Notes under the pieces: model-generated
Told to the model about the DNA's origin: nothing
The model's input: the letters and a program-made list of their open reading frames with translations, nothing else
The model's database searches: none
In this document: in pieces, positions 37,473 through 46,715 of the stretch
Numbering within the stretch: position 1 is the stretch's first letter
How the letters are laid out: every line of letters starts with the position of its first letter
Origin: Pseudomonas tritici
GTDB lineage: Bacteria > Pseudomonadota > Gammaproteobacteria > Pseudomonadales > Pseudomonadaceae
DNA: 64,000 bases
Direction: 5' to 3'
NCBI RefSeq assembly: GCF_014268275.3
Contig: NZ_CP077084.1
Coordinates: forward strand, 1,612,001 to 1,676,000
Program-made: the position numbers and the translations under genes

Positions 37473-38573
37473 ATGCGCAGCACTTTCCTGCCCTTTGCGT
37501 TGCCTGTCAGTCTGGTGTTCTTGTTGGCTGCCTGCGGCCATGAAGAAGCGGTCCAGACCACCATCCGCCCGGCCATGGTGGTGCAGCCACTGCCTTCGTC
37601 GCAGTCGATGGACAGTTACCCCGGCGAAGTGCGCGCGCGCTATGAGCCAGACCTGGCATTCCGCATCGGCGGCAAGATCAGCAAGCGTCTGGTGGAGGAG
37701 GGCGAGCGAGTCAAGGCCAACCAACCGCTGGCAGAGCTCGACCCACAGGACGTGCGCCTGCAACTGGAAGCCACCCGTGCCCAGGTTGCCGCCGCCGAGG
37801 CCAACCTGAGCCTGGTACGTGCCGAGCGCGACCGCTACAAGACCCTGATGGACCGTCAGATGGTCAGCCGTTCCCAGTACGACAATTCCGAAAACCTCTA
37901 TCGTTCCGGTGTTGCCCGCCTCAAGCAGATCAAGGCTGAGTTCGACGTGGCCAGCAACCAGGCCGGCTATGCCGTGCTGCGTGCGCCACAGGACGGTGTG
38001 GTCGCCAAGCGCGCAGTGGAAGTTGGGCAAGTGGTGTCCGCCGGCCAGACCGTGTTCACCCTCGCCACCGATGGCGAGCGCGAAGTGCTGATCAGCTTGC
38101 CGGAGCAGGGTTTTGGCCGTTTCAAGCTTGGCCAGCCGGTCTCGGTGGAGCTGTGGAGCCAGCCCGATCAACGCTTCACCGGGCGTATTCGTGAGCTGTC
38201 ACCGGCGGCCGATCCGAAGTCGCGTACGTTCGCGGCCCGCGTGGCGTTCACTGGCGGCAAGGTGCCGGCCGAGCTTGGCCAAAGCGCCCGGGTTTTCATA
38301 CAGGCCGATGGTGTTATTCCGTTGTCGGTGCCGCTGTCGGCCCTCAGTGCGGAGAACGGTGAGTCCTACGTCTGGCGTGTGCAGCCCGACAATACGCTCA
38401 AGCGCACGCCGGTACGCATCGGCGCCTTTGGTGAAAAAACCGTCCCGGTACTGGAAGGCCTGACCCCGACCGATTGGGTAATCGCCGCGGGAGTCCATGT
38501 GCTCCACGAGGGCCAGCAAGTGCGCCCGGTGGATCGTGCCAACCGTGTGGTGAATCTGGCGGCCAAGGAGTAG
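37473..38573 (+). CDS. mexJ: RND efflux periplasmic adaptor lipoprotein, MexJ-like
   Basis: A 366-residue HlyD-type membrane-fusion protein with a lipoprotein signal (VSLVFLLAACGHEE, lipobox LAAC). The lipoyl half-motifs are in FRIGGKISKRLVEEGERVKA and VLRAPQDGVVAKRAVEVGQV, flanking a coiled-coil hairpin (about 95-145). It links the inner-membrane pump encoded six bases downstream to an outer-membrane channel. Length matches MexJ (367 as recalled). No channel gene is nearby, so an OprM-type channel encoded elsewhere must be shared. Confidence 0.85.
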   Translation: MRSTFLPFALPVSLVFLLAACGHEEAVQTTIRPAMVVQPLPSSQSMDSYPGEVRARYEPDLAFRIGGKISKRLVEEGERVKANQPLAELDPQDVRLQLEATRAQVAAAEANLSLVRAERDRYKTLMDRQMVSRSQYDNSENLYRSGVARLKQIKAEFDVASNQAGYAVLRAPQDGVVAKRAVEVGQVVSAGQTVFTLATDGEREVLISLPEQGFGRFKLGQPVSVELWSQPDQRFTGRIRELSPAADPKSRTFAARVAFTGGKVPAELGQSARVFIQADGVIPLSVPLSALSAENGESYVWRVQPDNTLKRTPVRIGAFGEKTVPVLEGLTPTDWVIAAGVHVLHEGQQVRPVDRANRVVNLAAKE

Positions 38574-38579
38574 TCCCCG

Positions 38580-41500
38580 ATGGGTTTCAATCTTTCCGAA
38601 TGGGCGCTGCGTAATCGCCAGATCGTACTGTTCCTGATGATCCTGCTGGCGGTGGTTGGCACCTTGTCCTACTCCAAGCTGGGACAAAGTGAAGACCCGC
38701 CGTTCACCTTCAAGGCCATGGTGATCAAGACCAACTGGCCGGGGGCCACGGCCCAGGAAGTTTCGCGGCAAGTCACCGAGCGCATCGAGAAAAAACTCAT
38801 GGAGACGGGTGAGTACGAGCGCATCGTCTCCTTCTCGCGGCCCGGCGAATCCCAGGTCACTTTCATTGCCCGTGATTCCATGCATTCGGCGCAGATCCCC
38901 GACCTGTGGTACCAGGTGCGCAAGAAGATCAGCGACATCCGCCAGACCTTGCCACCGGATATCCAAGGGCCGTTTTTCAACGATGAGTTCGGCACCACCT
39001 TTGGCAATATCTACGCGCTGACCGGTGATGGTTTTGACTACGCCGTGCTTAAGGACTATGCCGACCGCATCCAGATTCAACTGCAGCGGGTGGCGGATGT
39101 GGGCAAGGTCGAGCTGCTCGGCCTGCAGGATGAAAAGATCTGGATCGAACTGTCCAACCTCAAGCTGGCCACGCTCGGCCTGCCATTGGCGGCGGTGCAG
39201 CAGGCATTGCAGGAGCAAAATGCGGTGTCCACTGCGGGCTTCTTTGAAACCCCTAGCGAGCGCGTGCAACTGCGGGTGTCGGGCAACTTCAAGAGCGTGG
39301 AAGAGATCCGTAACTTCCCGATTCGCGTGGGTGACCGCACCTTCCGCATCGGCGATGTAGCCGACATCCACCGCGGCTTCAACGACCCACCGGCACCGCG
39401 TATGCGCTTCATGGGCGCAGATGCCATTGGCCTGGCCGTGGCCATGCGTGACGGCGGCGATATTCTGGTACTGGGCAAAGCTTTGGAGAGCGAATTCTCA
39501 CGCCTGCAGAAGAACCTTCCGGCAGGCATGGAACTGCGCAAGGTGTCGGACCAACCGGCGGCGGTGAAAACCAGCGTCGGGGAATTCGTGCAGGTGCTGG
39601 CCGAAGCGCTGGCTATTGTGTTGCTGGTGAGCTTCTTTTCCCTTGGCGTGCGCACGGGCATGGTGGTGGCCCTGGCGATTCCACTGGTGCTGGCGATGAC
39701 CTTTGCCACCATGTATTACCTCGGCATCGGCCTGCACAAGATTTCCCTCGGTGCCCTGGTACTGGCCTTGGGTTTGCTGGTGGATGACGCGATCATCGCG
39801 GTAGAAATGATGGCGATCAAAATGGAGCAGGGCTACGACCGGCTCAAGGCCGCCAGCTTTGCCTGGACCAGCACCGCATTCCCGATGCTCACCGGTACGC
39901 TGATCACGGCGGCGGGCTTCCTGCCGATCGCCACGGCGCAATCGAGCACCGGCGAATACACCCGTTCGATTTTCCAGGTGGTGACCATTGCGTTGCTCGC
40001 CTCGTGGGTGGCTGCCGTGGTGTTTGTGCCCTACCTGGGGGAAAAACTCCTGCCTGACCTAGCGAAGATTCACGCAGCCAAGCACGGCACCGATGGCCCT
40101 GATCCCTACGGCACGCCGTTCTATCAGCGTGTAAGGCGATTGGTGGAATGGTGTGTGCGTCGGCGCAAGACCGTGATCGTACTGACCCTGTTGTTGTTTA
40201 TCGGCTCGGTGGGGTTGTTCCGTTTTGTGCCTCAACAGTTCTTCCCAGCCTCTGGCCGACTGGAGCTGATGGTCGACCTGAAGCTGGCCGAAGGTGCCTC
40301 TTTGAGCAACACCGCTGATCAGGTCAAACGCCTGGAGGCGCTGCTCAAGCAGCACGAAAGCATCGACAATTACGTGGCCTATGTCGGTACCGGTTCGCCG
40401 CGCTTTTACTTGCCTCTGGATCAGCAACTGCCGGCCGCCAGCTTCGCGCAGTTTGTGGTGCTGGCCAGAACCATTGAAGAACGTGAAAGCCTGCGCACCT
40501 GGCTGATCGAAACCCTCAACGAACAATTCCCGGACCTGCGCTCACGGGTCACACGCCTGGAAAACGGCCCGCCCGTGGGCTACCCGGTGCAGTTCCGCGT
40601 GACCGGCGAGCACATCGAAGAAGTCCGCGCCCTGGCACGCAAAGTCGCAGCCAAGGTTCGCGAAAATACCCACGTGGTCAACGTGCACCTGGACTGGGAA
40701 GAGCCGAGCAAGATCGTCTACCTCAATATCGACCAGGACCGCGCCCGTGCCCTTGGCGTGAGCACGGCCAACTTGTCGAAATTCCTGCAGAGTTCGTTGA
40801 CCGGTTCCAGCGTCAGTCAATACCGGGAGGACAACGAGTTGATCGAGATCCTCCTGCGCGGCACGGTGCATGAACGCACCGAGCTGTCATTGCTGCCAAG
40901 CCTGGCGGTGCCCACCGATAACGGTAAAAGTGTAGCGCTGTCGCAAATCGCTACCCTCGAATACGGCTTCGAAGAAGGCATTATCTGGCACCGCAACCGT
41001 CTGCCGACGGTGACCATCCGCGCCGACATCTATGGCAAGGAGCAGCCGGCGACATTGGTCCAACAGATCTTGCCAACCCTTGCAGGCGTGCGTGCCGAAC
41101 TGCCGGATGGCTACCTGCTGGACGTCGGCGGTACGGTCGAGGACTCGGCCCGTGGCCAGAACTCGGTCAAGGCCGGCGTGCCGCTGTTTATCGTGGTGGT
41201 ACTGACCCTGCTGATGCTGCAACTGCGCAGCTTCTCGCGCACGGCCATGGTGTTTCTGACAGCGCCGCTGGGGTTGATCGGTGTGACGTTATTCCTGCTG
41301 GTATTCCGCCAGCCGTTTGGCTTCGTGGCCATGCTGGGGACCATTGCACTGTCCGGGATGATTATGCGGAACTCAGTGATCCTGGTCGATCAGATCGAAC
41401 AGGACATCAAGGCGGGCCTGGCACCCTGGCAGGCGATCATCGAAGCCACCGTGCGACGTTTCCGCCCGATTGTGCTGACAGCCCTGGCGGCCGTGCTGGC

Positions 41501-41645
41501 AATGATTCCACTGTCACGCAGTGTGTTCTTCGGACCAATGGCCGTGGCGATCATGGGCGGCTTGATCGTGGCGACGGCGTTGACGTTGTTGTTTTTGCCG
41601 GCGTTGTACGCGGCGTGGTTCCGAGTCAAACCACAGTCCGTGTAA
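38580..41645 (+). CDS. mexK: RND multidrug efflux transporter, MexK-like
   Basis: A 1021-residue resistance-nodulation-division pump using the proton motive force. TM1 is near residues 14-32. The proton-relay segment LALGLLVDDAIIAVEMMAIK (TM4, about 392-411) has the two adjacent aspartates. A second large periplasmic loop lies between TM7 and TM8, and a second half-repeat is seen in FVAMLGTIALSGMIMRNSVI. MexJK of P. aeruginosa exports triclosan and some antibiotics; substrates here are unknown. It belongs to the AcrB-like hydrophobic and amphiphilic efflux group but the MexK branch is not the closest to AcrB. Confidence 0.87.
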   Translation: MGFNLSEWALRNRQIVLFLMILLAVVGTLSYSKLGQSEDPPFTFKAMVIKTNWPGATAQEVSRQVTERIEKKLMETGEYERIVSFSRPGESQVTFIARDSMHSAQIPDLWYQVRKKISDIRQTLPPDIQGPFFNDEFGTTFGNIYALTGDGFDYAVLKDYADRIQIQLQRVADVGKVELLGLQDEKIWIELSNLKLATLGLPLAAVQQALQEQNAVSTAGFFETPSERVQLRVSGNFKSVEEIRNFPIRVGDRTFRIGDVADIHRGFNDPPAPRMRFMGADAIGLAVAMRDGGDILVLGKALESEFSRLQKNLPAGMELRKVSDQPAAVKTSVGEFVQVLAEALAIVLLVSFFSLGVRTGMVVALAIPLVLAMTFATMYYLGIGLHKISLGALVLALGLLVDDAIIAVEMMAIKMEQGYDRLKAASFAWTSTAFPMLTGTLITAAGFLPIATAQSSTGEYTRSIFQVVTIALLASWVAAVVFVPYLGEKLLPDLAKIHAAKHGTDGPDPYGTPFYQRVRRLVEWCVRRRKTVIVLTLLLFIGSVGLFRFVPQQFFPASGRLELMVDLKLAEGASLSNTADQVKRLEALLKQHESIDNYVAYVGTGSPRFYLPLDQQLPAASFAQFVVLARTIEERESLRTWLIETLNEQFPDLRSRVTRLENGPPVGYPVQFRVTGEHIEEVRALARKVAAKVRENTHVVNVHLDWEEPSKIVYLNIDQDRARALGVSTANLSKFLQSSLTGSSVSQYREDNELIEILLRGTVHERTELSLLPSLAVPTDNGKSVALSQIATLEYGFEEGIIWHRNRLPTVTIRADIYGKEQPATLVQQILPTLAGVRAELPDGYLLDVGGTVEDSARGQNSVKAGVPLFIVVVLTLLMLQLRSFSRTAMVFLTAPLGLIGVTLFLLVFRQPFGFVAMLGTIALSGMIMRNSVILVDQIEQDIKAGLAPWQAIIEATVRRFRPIVLTALAAVLAMIPLSRSVFFGPMAVAIMGGLIVATALTLLFLPALYAAWFRVKPQSV

Positions 41646-41735
41646 AAGTTTGTCGTAGGGTTTTTCACAAAGGCAATACGGAGGCGGGAACGTTTCAGAG
41701 ACGCGGGCCACACATGAATTACCTGATTGCCAGGT

Positions 41736-41770
41736 CTTCTACCAGCAGGCTCCATACCTGCTGGTAGAAG
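41736..41770. repeat. 14-bp perfect inverted repeat after mexK
   Basis: CTTCTACCAGCAGG and CCTGCTGGTAGAAG flank CTCCATA. There is no T-run on either side, so it may be a rho-independent-like barrier for mexK or an operator or leader hairpin for the small gene that begins 28 bases later. Confidence 0.7.
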
Positions 41771-41798
41771 CTTAAATCTGATGATTCAAGGAGTGTTT

Positions 41799-42005
41799 AT
41801 GAAAATTGATATCAATGTCAGCGCTTTCAAACCCGCCTGCAGCAGCAACCCATGCGGGCCTGGCAAGCCTGAACCTGCCAAGCCCAGTGACCCTTGCAAA
41901 GAGGCTTGCAAGCCCCGCAAGGGTTTCGCGATAGGCTTTGGTGTCATGCCCTTGGGGGCGATCGCTTTTGGCGGTCTTGGTCTTGGTTTAGGGAAGATCT
42001 TCTAA
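41799..42005 (+). CDS. Small Cys/Pro-rich protein with Gly-rich hydrophobic tail
   Basis: A 68-residue protein preceded by an excellent ribosome-binding site (AAGGAG five bases before the ATG). Residues 1-40 are polar and Pro/Lys-rich with four cysteines: C14 and C19 (CSSNPC) and C33 and C37 (CKEAC). Residues 42-65 form a Gly-rich hydrophobic segment with GxxxG-like spacing and no charge. No family recognised; it looks like a small membrane protein, a metal-binding peptide or a bacteriocin/RiPP-like precursor. No modification or immunity gene is adjacent. A longer frame from 41727 lacks a start signal. Confidence 0.6.
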   Translation: MKIDINVSAFKPACSSNPCGPGKPEPAKPSDPCKEACKPRKGFAIGFGVMPLGAIAFGGLGLGLGKIF

Positions 42006-42026
42006 TCACACGAGGACTTCTTGGTT

Positions 42027-42057
42027 CCGGGCAGGTGAGCCCCCCACACCTGCCCGG
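42027..42057. repeat. 10-bp inverted repeat after the small Cys-rich gene
   Basis: CCGGGCAGGT pairs with ACCTGCCCGG across an 11-base C-rich loop, between the convergent small gene and the DUF4197 gene. No T-run, so a weak shared terminator at best. Confidence 0.6.
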
Positions 42058-42071
42058 ATTCATGTGCGGCT

Positions 42072-42761
42072 TTACAGTGCGCCGAAGACTTTCTTCGCCA
42101 GGCTGGTCGCGGCAGCTGCAGGGTTCTCGCGAATGGTTTCTTCCTGCTTGGCAATCATCTTGAACAACCCATCCAGCGCCTGCTCGGTCACGTAGTTTTC
42201 GACGTTGGCGCTCTTGGCGTCCACTGCGCCAAAGGCCGCAGCCTTGCCGGCCAGGGCGTTGTACTGTTGGGCCACGCCGACCTTGTCGGTAGCCGCCTTG
42301 ACGATCGGCAGGAACTTGGCGCGAATTTGTTCGCGGCTGCTTTTGTTCAGGTACTGGGTTGCCGAGTCCTGACCCCCACTGAGAATGCCCTTGGCGTCAG
42401 TCACGCTCATGTTTTTCACGGCGTTGACCAGGATCGGTTGGGCCTGGGTCACGGCGGTTTCGGCGGCCTTGTTCATGCTGGTTTCCAGCTGAGTGACTTG
42501 ATCACCCATGCCGAACATTTTCAGTTTGTCGGCGACTTTGCCCAACTTGCCCGGCAGGCCGATCTTCACTTCGGGGTTATCGCTGAAACCACCGGGGACG
42601 CCCAGTTGCTTCACGGCGATCTGCGCGCCTTGGGTCAGTGCATCCTTGAGGCCACCGGCGGCGTCGCCTTGGGACAGGCTGCCAAGATCCAGGGCCATGG
42701 CATTGGCACCGAGCAGCAAGCCGGCACACAGGGCAGTAAAACGAAGGGAGTTACGGAGCAT
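42072..42761 (-). CDS. DUF4197 family exported protein
   Basis: A 229-residue secreted protein. The signal peptide LCAGLLLGANAMA is cleaved near residue 22 before LDLGSLSQGDAAG. The mature part is mostly helical with family segments GLKDALTQGAQIAVKQLGV, ILSGGQDSATQYLNKSS and the C-terminal EQALDGLFKMIAKQEETIRE. The function of the family is unknown. AAGGAAG precedes the ATG at 42761; a longer frame to 42887 overlaps the neighbouring lipoprotein gene. It follows that gene in the same direction by 25 bases. Confidence 0.82.
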   Translation of the reverse strand: MLRNSLRFTALCAGLLLGANAMALDLGSLSQGDAAGGLKDALTQGAQIAVKQLGVPGGFSDNPEVKIGLPGKLGKVADKLKMFGMGDQVTQLETSMNKAAETAVTQAQPILVNAVKNMSVTDAKGILSGGQDSATQYLNKSSREQIRAKFLPIVKAATDKVGVAQQYNALAGKAAAFGAVDAKSANVENYVTEQALDGLFKMIAKQEETIRENPAAAATSLAKKVFGAL

Positions 42762-42786
42762 GGACGCTTCCTTATGATGTTCGAAT

Positions 42787-43188
42787 TCAGTGGGCGACAG
42801 CATCAACCCGCAGACGCAACGGTTGTGGGTCCTGGCCGTTGAGCTGCACAGAATGCCGTTCGGTGGTGATAAACAGTAGCTTGCCATCCAGCTCGATGCG
42901 AGCGCTCACCGAGTAACTGTGGCCAGGTTTGACTTGCGCCGGGTCGTAGCTCAGGTGAAAGGGTAGCGGCACTTGGCCTTTGACCGGGCCTTTCTGTTCG
43001 GCCAGGGTGACGGCCGGGGCGTCCATCAGCGACACGTCTTGCAGGCTGACGCTCAAGGTCGCGGTCGGCGGCAGGGCGATGCGTTGCAGATAGAACACTT
43101 CGCCATCAAGGCTGGCCTTGGGGGCGGGGCTCATGGACTGGCAGGCTCCAAGCAGGGCGGTGAGACCCAGGAGAATGATCTTTTTCAT
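42787..43188 (-). CDS. YbaY-family lipoprotein
   Basis: A 133-residue lipoprotein. From ATG at 43188 (AGGAG upstream) the signal MKKIILLGLTALLGACQ has lipobox LGAC. The mature domain (DGEVFYLQRIALPPTATLSV) is the beta-rich type III secretion-pilotin-like fold shared with YbaY and the lipoprotein region of YscW. In this family members may help outer-membrane assembly or pilotin functions; no type III genes are beside it. A longer frame to 43218 is not supported. It lies between plsB and the DUF4197 gene on the same strand. Confidence 0.8.
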   Translation of the reverse strand: MKKIILLGLTALLGACQSMSPAPKASLDGEVFYLQRIALPPTATLSVSLQDVSLMDAPAVTLAEQKGPVKGQVPLPFHLSYDPAQVKPGHSYSVSARIELDGKLLFITTERHSVQLNGQDPQPLRLRVDAVAH

Positions 43189-43239
43189 GGTACAGCTCCT
43201 TTTCAACGGCGCCGGCATCCAACCGGCGCCTGTTTAAAT

Positions 43240-45759
43240 CTAGCGGGTTTCTTCAGGTGTCGGGGCTTCGGGTTCGACGGACGCTTCGGCAGCGCCATCC
43301 ACTCGATGCAGGGCCACCTGACGGATCGACAGGCGAATCTCCGCCGGCAACACCCGCTTGGCTGCGCCTTCAGCCAGCTCACCCAGCAGGTCGTGGTAGC
43401 TCAGCTTGCCGGCTTCGTCGCGACGCAGCACATCTTGCTCCAACAAGGTCTGGATGAAATGTCGGAAAAGGCTCTTGTCGAAGAATTCCGGGGCGTTGAG
43501 GCCATGCAGGATCGACAGGCGCTGGGCCATGATCGTGCACAGGTCTTCCAGCTCTTCGGCGCTGATGCTGCTCTGGCCACTGTTGAGCAGCAGCGAAATC
43601 GCCATGTAGAAGCGTTGCAAGGTCTGGGCGATGCTCTTGGACAGCAGCGTCAGCAGTACGAAGTGCCGCGAACTCGGGGCCGGGCGCAGGAACACGTCTT
43701 TCTCGAAACGCAGCAGGCCCTGTTCGACAAAAGCCTCCAGCCATTGGTCAACCACCGTGTCCAGCTCTTCCAGCGACCAGCGGATAAACAGCTCCGATTG
43801 CAGGTACGGATACAGCGCGTGGGTGTAACGCAGGATCTGGTCGCGGCTCATGCGCGAGCTGCTCTGGAAGAAACTCGCCAGCAGCGCCGGCAGGGCAAAG
43901 ATGTGCAAAACGTTGTTGCGGTAGTACGTCATCAGGACGGCGTTTTGCTCGTCCAGGTACAGAATCTTACCGAGGGCGTCGCTCTGTTCCGACAGCAGGT
44001 CCATGTCCTTGACGTGCTTGATCAGTGCCAGGCCATCGCCTTCGGGCAACGTGGTGTGAGGCGAGTAGGGCACGCGGCGCAGCAGCGCCAGGTACAGGTC
44101 CAACTGGCGCGCCATGGCTTGTTCGTCGAGCGCCAGGCGCGTGGTGGACAGCAGTGCCAGCGCTACCAGGTTCACTGGGTTCACTGCCGCAGCTTCGTTC
44201 AGGTGGCGCGCCACCTGTTCGCCAAGACGGTGGGTGGTTTCGTTGAGCCAGGCTGGTTTGTAGTTCGGGCCCAGTTCCTGGGAGCGCCAATCCGGCTGTT
44301 CGCTGTCGAGGAACTCGGTCAGCTTGATCGGCTCGCCGAAGTTGACCGCGACTTGGCCAAAGCGCTGCTTGAGCGCGCCGACCACCTTGAAAATATCGAA
44401 GATCGATTCTTTCTTCTTGGTCGCGCCGCGCAGCTCGCCGAGGTAGGTGCGGCCTTCGAGCACGCGTTCGTAGCCGATGTACACCGGCACAAACACGATC
44501 GGCATACGCGAGGAGCGCAAGAAACTGCGCAGGGTAATCGCCAGCATCCCGGTCTTCGGTTGCAGCATGCGACCGGTGCGCGAGCGCCCGCCTTCGACGA
44601 AGTACTCCACCGGGAAACCCTTGGTGAACAGGGTATGCAGGTATTCGTTGAACACCGAGGTGTACAGCGGGTTGCCCTTGAAGGTGCGGCGCATGAAAAA
44701 CGCACCGCCACGGCGCAGCAGGCTGCCGATGACGGGCATGTTCAGGTTGATCCCTGCGGCGATATGCGGCGGCGTCAGGCCATTTTTGAACAACAGGTAA
44801 GACAGCAACAGGTAGTCGATATGGCTGCGGTGGCAAGGTACGTAGATCACCTCGTAACCCTGGGCAACCTTTTGCACACCTTCGATGTTATTGACCTTGA
44901 TGCCGTCGTAGATCTTGTTCCAGAACCAGCTCAGTACCACTTCCAGGAAGCGGATCGCGGTGTAGGTGTAGTCCGAGGCGATCTCGTTGCCGTAACGCAG
45001 GGCCTGGGCCTTGGCTTTTTCCGGGGAGATTTTTTCCCGCTCAGCCTCGTCGGCAATGGCTTGGCGTACCAGCGGCATGTTGACCAGGCCTTTCACCAGA
45101 TTGCGGCGGTGGGACAGGTCAGGGCCGATCACGGCGGTCTTCAGGTTACGAAAGTGCACACGCAGGATGCGTTGGGCCATGCGCACCGTACGTTCGTGGC
45201 CTTTATTGTGCTCGATCAATTCACGCAGGTTGATTGGCGCAGAGAATTGCACACGGGTCTTGCGACCGAGGATCAGGATGCTCAAGAACCGACGCAGACG
45301 ACCTGTCACCGCCCAGCTGTCGGCAAATAACAATTTCCACGGGCTGGACTCGCTCTCGGGGGATTGGCCCCAGAACACGCTGACCGGAATGATTTGTGCA
45401 TTCTCTTCGGCGTGTTCGCTGAGGGTGTTGACCAGGCGGGTCAGGGTCGGCGGCGCGCCGCGCTTGTCCTGGCGGCCAAGCCAGTCGGGCTCTGGCGTGA
45501 GGTAGAAGAACGCCGCCGCTTCCATCAACGGGCCGACCGCTACCGGCAGCACCGGGCGCGGCAAGCCGGCCTTGGTGCACTCGGCGTCGACCACGGCCAA
45601 TTCGCTGAGGGAAGGTGATTGCAGGACGTAGAACACCGGCCGGCTGCGGTCCAGGTTAAGGGTTAGGGACGACTGGTTGATCGTCTCCGAGCGAACCCAG
45701 AGGTACAACAGCCGGCGCAAGGTGCCAAATACCAGACGGCGAAACGGGGAGCGGGTCAT
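43240..45759 (-). CDS. plsB: Glycerol-3-phosphate 1-O-acyltransferase
   Basis: An 839-residue inner-membrane-associated enzyme that adds the first acyl chain to glycerol-3-phosphate in phospholipid synthesis. The HX4D catalytic motif is in [15 protein letters not shown] (about residue 308). Further acyltransferase blocks are [33 protein letters not shown] and [10 protein letters not shown]. Length is close to the E. coli enzyme (807), with a Pseudomonas C-terminal extension ending in Glu/Pro-rich [15 protein letters not shown]. Transcribed towards the two lipoprotein genes. Confidence 0.96.
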   Translation of the reverse strand: MTRSPFRRLVFGTLRRLLYLWVRSETINQSSLTLNLDRSRPVFYVLQSPSLSELAVVDAECTKAGLPRPVLPVAVGPLMEAAAFFYLTPEPDWLGRQDKRGAPPTLTRLVNTLSEHAEENAQIIPVSVFWGQSPESESSPWKLLFADSWAVTGRLRRFLSILILGRKTRVQFSAPINLRELIEHNKGHERTVRMAQRILRVHFRNLKTAVIGPDLSHRRNLVKGLVNMPLVRQAIADEAEREKISPEKAKAQALRYGNEIASDYTYTAIRFLEVVLSWFWNKIYDGIKVNNIEGVQKVAQGYEVIYVPCHRSHIDYLLLSYLLFKNGLTPPHIAAGINLNMPVIGSLLRRGGAFFMRRTFKGNPLYTSVFNEYLHTLFTKGFPVEYFVEGGRSRTGRMLQPKTGMLAITLRSFLRSSRMPIVFVPVYIGYERVLEGRTYLGELRGATKKKESIFDIFKVVGALKQRFGQVAVNFGEPIKLTEFLDSEQPDWRSQELGPNYKPAWLNETTHRLGEQVARHLNEAAAVNPVNLVALALLSTTRLALDEQAMARQLDLYLALLRRVPYSPHTTLPEGDGLALIKHVKDMDLLSEQSDALGKILYLDEQNAVLMTYYRNNVLHIFALPALLASFFQSSSRMSRDQILRYTHALYPYLQSELFIRWSLEELDTVVDQWLEAFVEQGLLRFEKDVFLRPAPSSRHFVLLTLLSKSIAQTLQRFYMAISLLLNSGQSSISAEELEDLCTIMAQRLSILHGLNAPEFFDKSLFRHFIQTLLEQDVLRRDEAGKLSYHDLLGELAEGAAKRVLPAEIRLSIRQVALHRVDGAAEASVEPEAPTPEETR

Positions 45760-45859
45760 ACGGCTTCTGCTTTGAGTGGAAAAAACCGAGCAGACGCTCG
45801 GGCGGGTAGTGTGCCGTATTCGCCGAAAATCGGCAAAAAAGCAGCGATGTAAACTTGAG

Positions 45860-45887
45860 TTGATCGTTTTTGAGCCTGTCTTATACT
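45860..45887 (+). promoter_or_regulatory. Promoter of the cold-shock gene
   Basis: TTGATC (45860-45865), a 16-base spacer and TATACT (45882-45887) form a sigma-70 promoter. The predicted leader of about 45 bases is AT-rich and shorter than the long cspA-type leaders. Confidence 0.55.
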
Positions 45888-45941
45888 CGGCAGTTCAATG
45901 CGAGCGACTCAACAATAAAAATGCATGTGGGAGTAAGACAG

Positions 45942-46151
45942 ATGGCAACGCGCGAAACCGGCAATGTGAAGTGGTTCAACGATGCAAAGGGCTATGGGTT
46001 TATTCAACGCGAGGATGGCAAGGATGTGTTTGTGCACTACCGCGCCATTCGCGGTGATGGTCACCGTTCTCTGGCCGAGGGCCAGCAGGTGGAGTACGCC
46101 GTGGTGACCGGCGAGAAGGGGTTGCAGGCGGAGGATGTGGTCGGTCTATAA
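45942..46151 (+). CDS. Cold-shock domain protein
   Basis: A 69-residue single-domain nucleic-acid-binding protein of the CspA family. RNP1-like [14 protein letters not shown] and RNP2-like DVFVHYRAI are present; the more usual KGFGFI reads KGYGFI here. It binds single-stranded RNA and can act as an RNA chaperone. ATG at 45942 has GGGAG upstream; the open frame reaching 45870 lies across the promoter and is rejected. Divergent from plsB. Confidence 0.93.
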   Translation: MATRETGNVKWFNDAKGYGFIQREDGKDVFVHYRAIRGDGHRSLAEGQQVEYAVVTGEKGLQAEDVVGL

Positions 46152-46178
46152 AGACGCTGGCTTGGTAACCTAATCAAC

Positions 46179-46266
46179 TGTGGGAGCTGGCTTGCCTGCG
46201 ATAGCATCACTGCGGTCTGACTGAATAGACCGAGGTGTCTGCATTGCAGGCAAGCCAGCTCCCACA
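46179..46266. repeat. REPIN, GCTGGCTTGCCTGCG type
   Basis: Inverted GTGGGAGCTGGCTTGCCTGC halves between the cold-shock gene and the convergent hypothetical gene. Confidence 0.9.
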
Positions 46267-46289
46267 TTGATTGGGTTTGCAGGTTTAGA

Positions 46290-46667
46290 TCAGGCCGTTT
46301 TCCAGGTGATCTGCTCTTCACCGTCTTCGCTGATACGAATCCAGGTGTCAGCGCTTTCTTCACCTTCCTCTTCAACCCAAGTCCCCGGTGCACAGCGCAC
46401 TTCCACGTTCAGCGCGGCAAACGCGGCGCGGGCGCAGGCGATGTCGTCATCCCACGGGGTCTGGTCGCTTTCCAGGAACAGGCTGTTCCATTTGCCTACG
46501 GCTTTCGGTAGCCACGTTACCGGCACATCGCCGGCCTTGCACTTGTAGGTCTGACCCCGTTGGACCCAGTCGGTGCACGGGCCCAGGGCGGCGCCCAGCC
46601 AGGCGGCAATGGCCTTGTGGTCGACGTCAGCGTCCTTCAGGTAAATCTCGATATCGGGTTGGCGCAT
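46290..46667 (-). CDS. Conserved hypothetical protein
   Basis: A 125-residue acidic soluble protein beginning MRQPDIEIYLKDADVDHKA. It has several Trp residues and three cysteines (GPCTDW, YKCKAG, VRCAPG). I do not recognise a characterised family, though similar small proteins are widespread in Pseudomonas. GAGGAA lies five bases before the ATG at 46667; the longer frame to 46700 is unlikely. It lies 48 bases downstream of rlmA on the same strand and may share its transcript. Confidence 0.72.
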   Translation of the reverse strand: MRQPDIEIYLKDADVDHKAIAAWLGAALGPCTDWVQRGQTYKCKAGDVPVTWLPKAVGKWNSLFLESDQTPWDDDIACARAAFAALNVEVRCAPGTWVEEEGEESADTWIRISEDGEEQITWKTA

Positions 46668-46715
46668 GGATGTTCCTCGTTGCGGGATTCGAAAATCCAT
46701 TCGCGGAAAAGTCAG

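Noticed and set aside
37380..38171. Long N-terminal extension of the MexL-like regulator (fusion frame)
   Set aside because: The extension is antisense to mexJ and crosses the divergent promoter. A normal TetR N-terminus starts at 37379.
41727..41798. 24-codon extension of the small Cys-rich gene
   Set aside because: It lies within the 14-bp inverted repeat and has no ribosome-binding site, while ATG 41799 has AAGGAG.
42787..43188. YbaY-like lipoprotein as a type III pilotin linked to the hrp-box genes
   Set aside because: It lies 17 kb away beside plsB, is a common housekeeping lipoprotein family and has no hrp box.
42973..45330. 785-codon plus-strand open frame antisense to plsB
   Set aside because: GC-rich codon structure of plsB leaves a long open complement. 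Its translation is His/Gln/Arg-rich and low in normal motifs, while plsB has clear catalytic motifs.
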